Assembly (NCBI GenBank): GCA_026990725.1
Contig: JALXCX010000289.1
Location: forward strand, 1 to 5,273
Direction: 5' to 3'
Length of the DNA: 5,273 nt
DNA from: Desulfobulbaceae bacterium
GTDB lineage: Bacteria; Desulfobacterota; Desulfobulbia; Desulfobulbales; Desulfobulbaceae
Below, one piece after another: positions 4,747 through 5,273 of the stretch (its first letter is position 1; every line of letters starts with the position of its first letter). Position numbers and translations under genes: made by a program. Below the pieces are notes generated by a model. That model saw nothing but the letters and a program-made list of their open reading frames with translations, was not told the origin of the DNA and ran no database searches.

Positions 4747-5273
4747 TTAAGGAGTCGCAAGTCCAATACCGAGCCCTACAGGCCCACCCAAATAGGTAAG
4801 AACACATATCTTTCCTATTCTGTAGACAGCATATCCAGCTCCCAGAGCAGCAGCAGTTTTTGCAACTTCTTTACAATCATCATCACATACAGGATCAGGG
4901 TCGGGCTCACCAGGAGGAGGACCACCACACTTCCCTCCCTTCGGTTTACCACTTCGTACCCATTCCGCATAAGCTTCCTTAATCTCTTTTTTATCGGCAT
5001 CAGGATTCCCAGGTTCCTTCCAGCACCGATGGAACCACTTATGAAAATCCTTGTTGTTGTATCCATACCACTTATCGCCGGGAGCAAGCCCCCAAGGGTC
5101 AACGCTATTGATTGCGTCAGAACCGGCATAAGCATAAAGATTAATTCCCCCATCCAACCCAATAGGATCAGCAGTCATATATCTGCCTGTGGAGGGATCA
5201 TAATACCTGTGCCAGTTATACGTCAACTTTCCATCGCCGGGCATTTTGATCTGGCCGGGGAACCGTAAAGGAA
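4747..5273 (-). CDS. Rhs repeat-associated core C-terminus with variable tip (partial, runs in from right edge)
   Basis: The frame is open from base 5273 to a TAA at 4747-4749, giving 174 residues. It begins PLRFPGQIKMPGDGKLTYNW, then has the Rhs core end signature HRYYDPSTGRYMTADPIGLDGG and NLYAYAGSDAINSVDPWGL (up to about residue 62). That core normally closes the Rhs shell and marks the cleavage and exchange point; the 111 residues after it are the variable tip. The tip has a WYGYNNKDFHKWFHRCWKE region, a Cys/Pro/Asp-rich linker (GGPPPGEPDPDPVCDDDCK), and a hydrophobic end (AAALGAGYAVYRIGKICVLT and following). No catalytic residues of a known nuclease or deaminase are evident. A membrane-acting role for the hydrophobic end is speculative. 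The bulk of the protein lies outside the window. It is probably secreted and delivered by contact, as other Rhs proteins are. Confidence 0.85.
   Translation of the reverse strand, partial: PLRFPGQIKMPGDGKLTYNWHRYYDPSTGRYMTADPIGLDGGINLYAYAGSDAINSVDPWGLAPGDKWYGYNNKDFHKWFHRCWKEPGNPDADKKEIKEAYAEWVRSGKPKGGKCGGPPPGEPDPDPVCDDDCKEVAKTAAALGAGYAVYRIGKICVLTYLGGPVGLGIGLATP

Noticed and set aside
1..5273. CRISPR array, tRNA or rRNA genes
   Set aside because: I saw no regularly spaced repeats and no cloverleaf or ribosomal RNA signature on either strand.

Overview
The window is a mosaic of short mobile and conflict-related modules, not ordinary chromosomal housekeeping DNA. The codon style and protein families (CHC2/Toprim primase-helicase beside a DUF5659-like gene, COG1569-type PIN toxin, IS4-type transposase remnant, Rhs tip with a DUF4279-type partner) suggest a Gram-negative bacterium. 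Desulfobacterota or a gammaproteobacterium is plausible, but this is a low-confidence inference because no taxonomic marker gene is present.

Region 1 (1-2352, minus strand) is a replication module. A small DUF5659-like protein overlaps by 44 nt the start of a long primase-helicase that runs off the left edge (701 codons visible). The primase reads CHC2 zinc finger, Toprim, basic linker, AAA+/helicase-like ATPase. Upstream of the pair lies a nested inverted-repeat structure at 2382-2457, just before a strong ribosome binding site.

Region 2 (about 2353-3595) is divergent from the first. A TATAAT promoter with a 20-bp palindrome over its -35 region drives a two-gene operon: a Xre-family regulator with an antitoxin-like C-terminal tail, then a PIN-domain ribonuclease toxin that starts on TTG and overlaps the regulator by 11 nt. 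It reads as a type II toxin-antitoxin module.

Region 3 (3596-4291) has no convincing intact gene. It holds a long stem-loop (3686-3737). It also holds a pair of inverted Xer/dif-like recombination sites (3744-3771 and 3847-3876), which can fold into one bulged hairpin around a G+T-rich 69-nt loop. Next comes the 3' end of an IS4-type transposase gene (4002-4226) flanked by GACCCC motifs. The hairpin made of two inverted dif-like sites is the most unusual item here. Its layout resembles the single-stranded attP of CTX-type filamentous phages, and a site of this kind beside a toxin-antitoxin pair also recalls the pdif modules of Acinetobacter plasmids.

Region 4 (4292-5273, minus strand) is the C-terminal end of an Rhs-repeat protein with its variable tip, running in from the right edge, followed 47 nt later by a DUF4279-type protein that is probably its immunity partner.

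Together, the window looks like a junction zone where a replication module of an integrative element or plasmid, an addiction module, a Xer-type recombination site, an IS scar and an Rhs toxin/immunity end have been brought together.
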